Shown here one piece after another: positions 31,398-32,437 of a DNA stretch of 32,437 nucleotides. The position numbers and the translations under genes are program-made. A model generated the notes under the pieces. The model did no database searches. It saw nothing but the letters and a program-made list of their open reading frames with translations, and was not told the origin of the DNA. Each line of letters starts with the position of its first letter. Within the stretch, counting starts at the first letter, position 1. Location: positions 1 through 32,437 of the forward strand of contig JBEKUX010000035.1 of the NCBI GenBank assembly GCA_049514575.1. The letters run 5' to 3'. This stretch comes from BOG-1184 sp049514575. Its GTDB lineage: Bacteria; Fibrobacterota; Chitinivibrionia; Chitinivibrionales; Chitinispirillaceae.

Positions 31398-32437
31398 CTA
31401 TTGTGCGTGCCTTTTTGAGTTTGCCCGTGAAAAACCGATAGTTTCAGAGAGTCTCGTAAGAATTCGCGCAATCAACTTCACCCGCTCCTCATCGCCTGCG
31501 GACTTTGCCGATGTAAGCGCCTCCTGAGCAACCGAGGTCGCATCGGTCAATTGGCCCTTTTGTGCAAGGGTAAAAACAAGATTTTGAAGGGCGCCGATTG
31601 CATCAGGGTTTATTTCCAATACCTTACGAAAATGGGTGATTGCCTCATCTGTCCGTCCCGTTTTCGCCAGCAGAATGCCGAGATTGTTGTGGGCGTCGGC
31701 ATGATTGGGATTAAGTTCCAATGCTTTCTGGTAATGAGCCATAGCCTCATCAATTCGTCCCGTCTCCGCAAGCAGAATGCCGAGGTTGTAATGAGCATCA
31801 TCAATATAGTTGGGGTTGATTTCCAATGCCTTCTGGTAATGGGCCATCGCATCGATAGTTTGTCCCATTTTGGCAAGCAGAAGGCCGAGGTTGTAATGAG
31901 CATCAATATAGTTGGGGTTGATTTCCAATGCCTTCTGGTAATGGGCCATAGCCTCATCAGTTCGTCCCATGTCTGCAAGCAGAATACCGAGGTTGTTGTG
32001 GGCTTTAGCATGATTGGGGTTGATTTCCAATGCCTTCTGGTAATGGGCCATCGCATCGATAGTTTGTCCCATTTTTGCCAGCAGAATACCGAGGTTGTAA
32101 TGAGGGTTGTACTGATCATCACCATAGCTGGGGTTGATTTCCAATGCCTTTTTGAAATGGGCCATAGCTTCGTTAGCTCGTCCCATGTCTGCCAGCAGAA
32201 TGCCGAGGTTGTTGTGGGCTTTCGCATAATTGGAGTTGATTTCCAATGCCTTCTGATAATGGGCCATTGCTTCGTTAGTTTGTCCCATTTTTGCCAGCAG
32301 AATGCCGAGGTTGTAGTAGGCCATCCAGCAATCCGGGTTCTTCCGGATCGTGGTCCGGTAAAGGGTCTCGGCATCGGAATACATACCGCTCTGATTCCAG
32401 CTTAAAAGGAAAAGGACCGACAGCAGTACTCCACAGA
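31398..32437 (-). CDS. TPR-repeat membrane protein, C-terminal part (5' end beyond the window)
   Basis: The frame stays open to the window edge, so the start is missing. The first visible residues (GVLLSVLFLLSW) are the end of a membrane segment, followed by NQSGMYSDAETLYRTTIRKNPDCW and eight TPR units of 34 residues with the pattern NLGILLA.MG...EAMAHYQKALEINPN. The membrane segment joined to WxxS..Y.DAETL and TPRs is the layout of large membrane proteins with an N-terminal PMT/ArnT-like glycosyltransferase part; that N-terminal identity is inferred from the junction only. An internal ATG at 32384 would give 328 aa but would cut off the membrane segment. TPRs probably face the periplasm or cytoplasm and bind partner proteins. 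Confidence 0.8.
   Translation of the reverse strand, partial: CGVLLSVLFLLSWNQSGMYSDAETLYRTTIRKNPDCWMAYYNLGILLAKMGQTNEAMAHYQKALEINSNYAKAHNNLGILLADMGRANEAMAHFKKALEINPSYGDDQYNPHYNLGILLAKMGQTIDAMAHYQKALEINPNHAKAHNNLGILLADMGRTDEAMAHYQKALEINPNYIDAHYNLGLLLAKMGQTIDAMAHYQKALEINPNYIDDAHYNLGILLAETGRIDEAMAHYQKALELNPNHADAHNNLGILLAKTGRTDEAITHFRKVLEINPDAIGALQNLVFTLAQKGQLTDATSVAQEALTSAKSAGDEERVKLIARILTRLSETIGFSRANSKRHAQ
31599..32340. repeat. Tandem 102-bp TPR-coding repeats with a 204-bp higher-order period
   Basis: Seven or more 102-bp units encode the TPRs. Segments starting at 31841 and 32045, exactly 204 nt apart, are almost identical for tens of bases, showing that pairs of units were duplicated together. 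Two units carry small in-frame insertions (YGDDQYNP and YIDDAHYN), which shift the phase. Confidence 0.75.

Noticed and set aside
31599..32340. Regular repeats suggestive of a CRISPR array
   Set aside because: The 102-bp periodicity is coding and encodes TPR units with no spacers.

Overview
The window reads as a chromosomal segment from a Gram-negative, plant-polysaccharide-degrading bacterium. The best guess is Fibrobacterota or a close relative. Pointers are a truncated TIGR02147-type protein (a family expanded in Fibrobacter), many large secreted or lipoprotein genes built from repeated beta-sandwich modules, an outer-membrane barrel protein ending in Phe, and C-terminal tails like type IX secretion sorting domains. 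No rRNA gene, intact tRNA, CRISPR array, transposase or integrase is visible. Almost every gene is on the minus strand; the clear exceptions are a two-gene small heat-shock cassette and the TIGR02147 fragment.

Left part (1-6.4 kb, minus strand): a tightly packed housekeeping/envelope run in the order GGDEF protein, family 2 glycosyltransferase (TTG start with a strong Shine-Dalgarno), purN, rnhB, DUF1015 protein, flippase-like membrane protein. At 6.5-7.25 kb a plus-strand cassette (63-aa protein, then Hsp20) follows a near-consensus sigma-54 promoter and ends in a textbook terminator. A lipoprotein with a lamin-tail-like domain converges on it and has its own sigma-54-like -24/-12 element.

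Middle part (9.0-17.4 kb, minus strand): a likely xyloglucan/xylose operon, transcribed right to left. It encodes a secreted GH31 enzyme (probably alpha-xylosidase), an outer-membrane barrel, xylulokinase, xylose isomerase and a lipoprotein with three FN3-like modules. No sugar transporter or regulator is visible. Its distal end abuts a TIGR02147 gene cut off after about 34 conserved residues, which looks like a recombination scar.

Right part (17.6-32.4 kb): M48 protease with LemA; an unrecognised protein with a PD-(D/E)XK-like motif; a secreted FGE/SUMF1-type protein with two LSm-like modules; an AzgA-type purine permease with a CaCA cation exchanger; then the 3' half of a tRNA-Arg(UCU) with its terminator. 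That is the classic footprint of integration into a tRNA gene, so DNA to the right may be acquired. It holds a six-repeat surface lipoprotein, a secreted PL11 rhamnogalacturonan lyase and the C-terminal part of a TPR membrane protein running off the window. A 30-bp inverted repeat (28/30 identical) brackets the lipoprotein/PL11 block.
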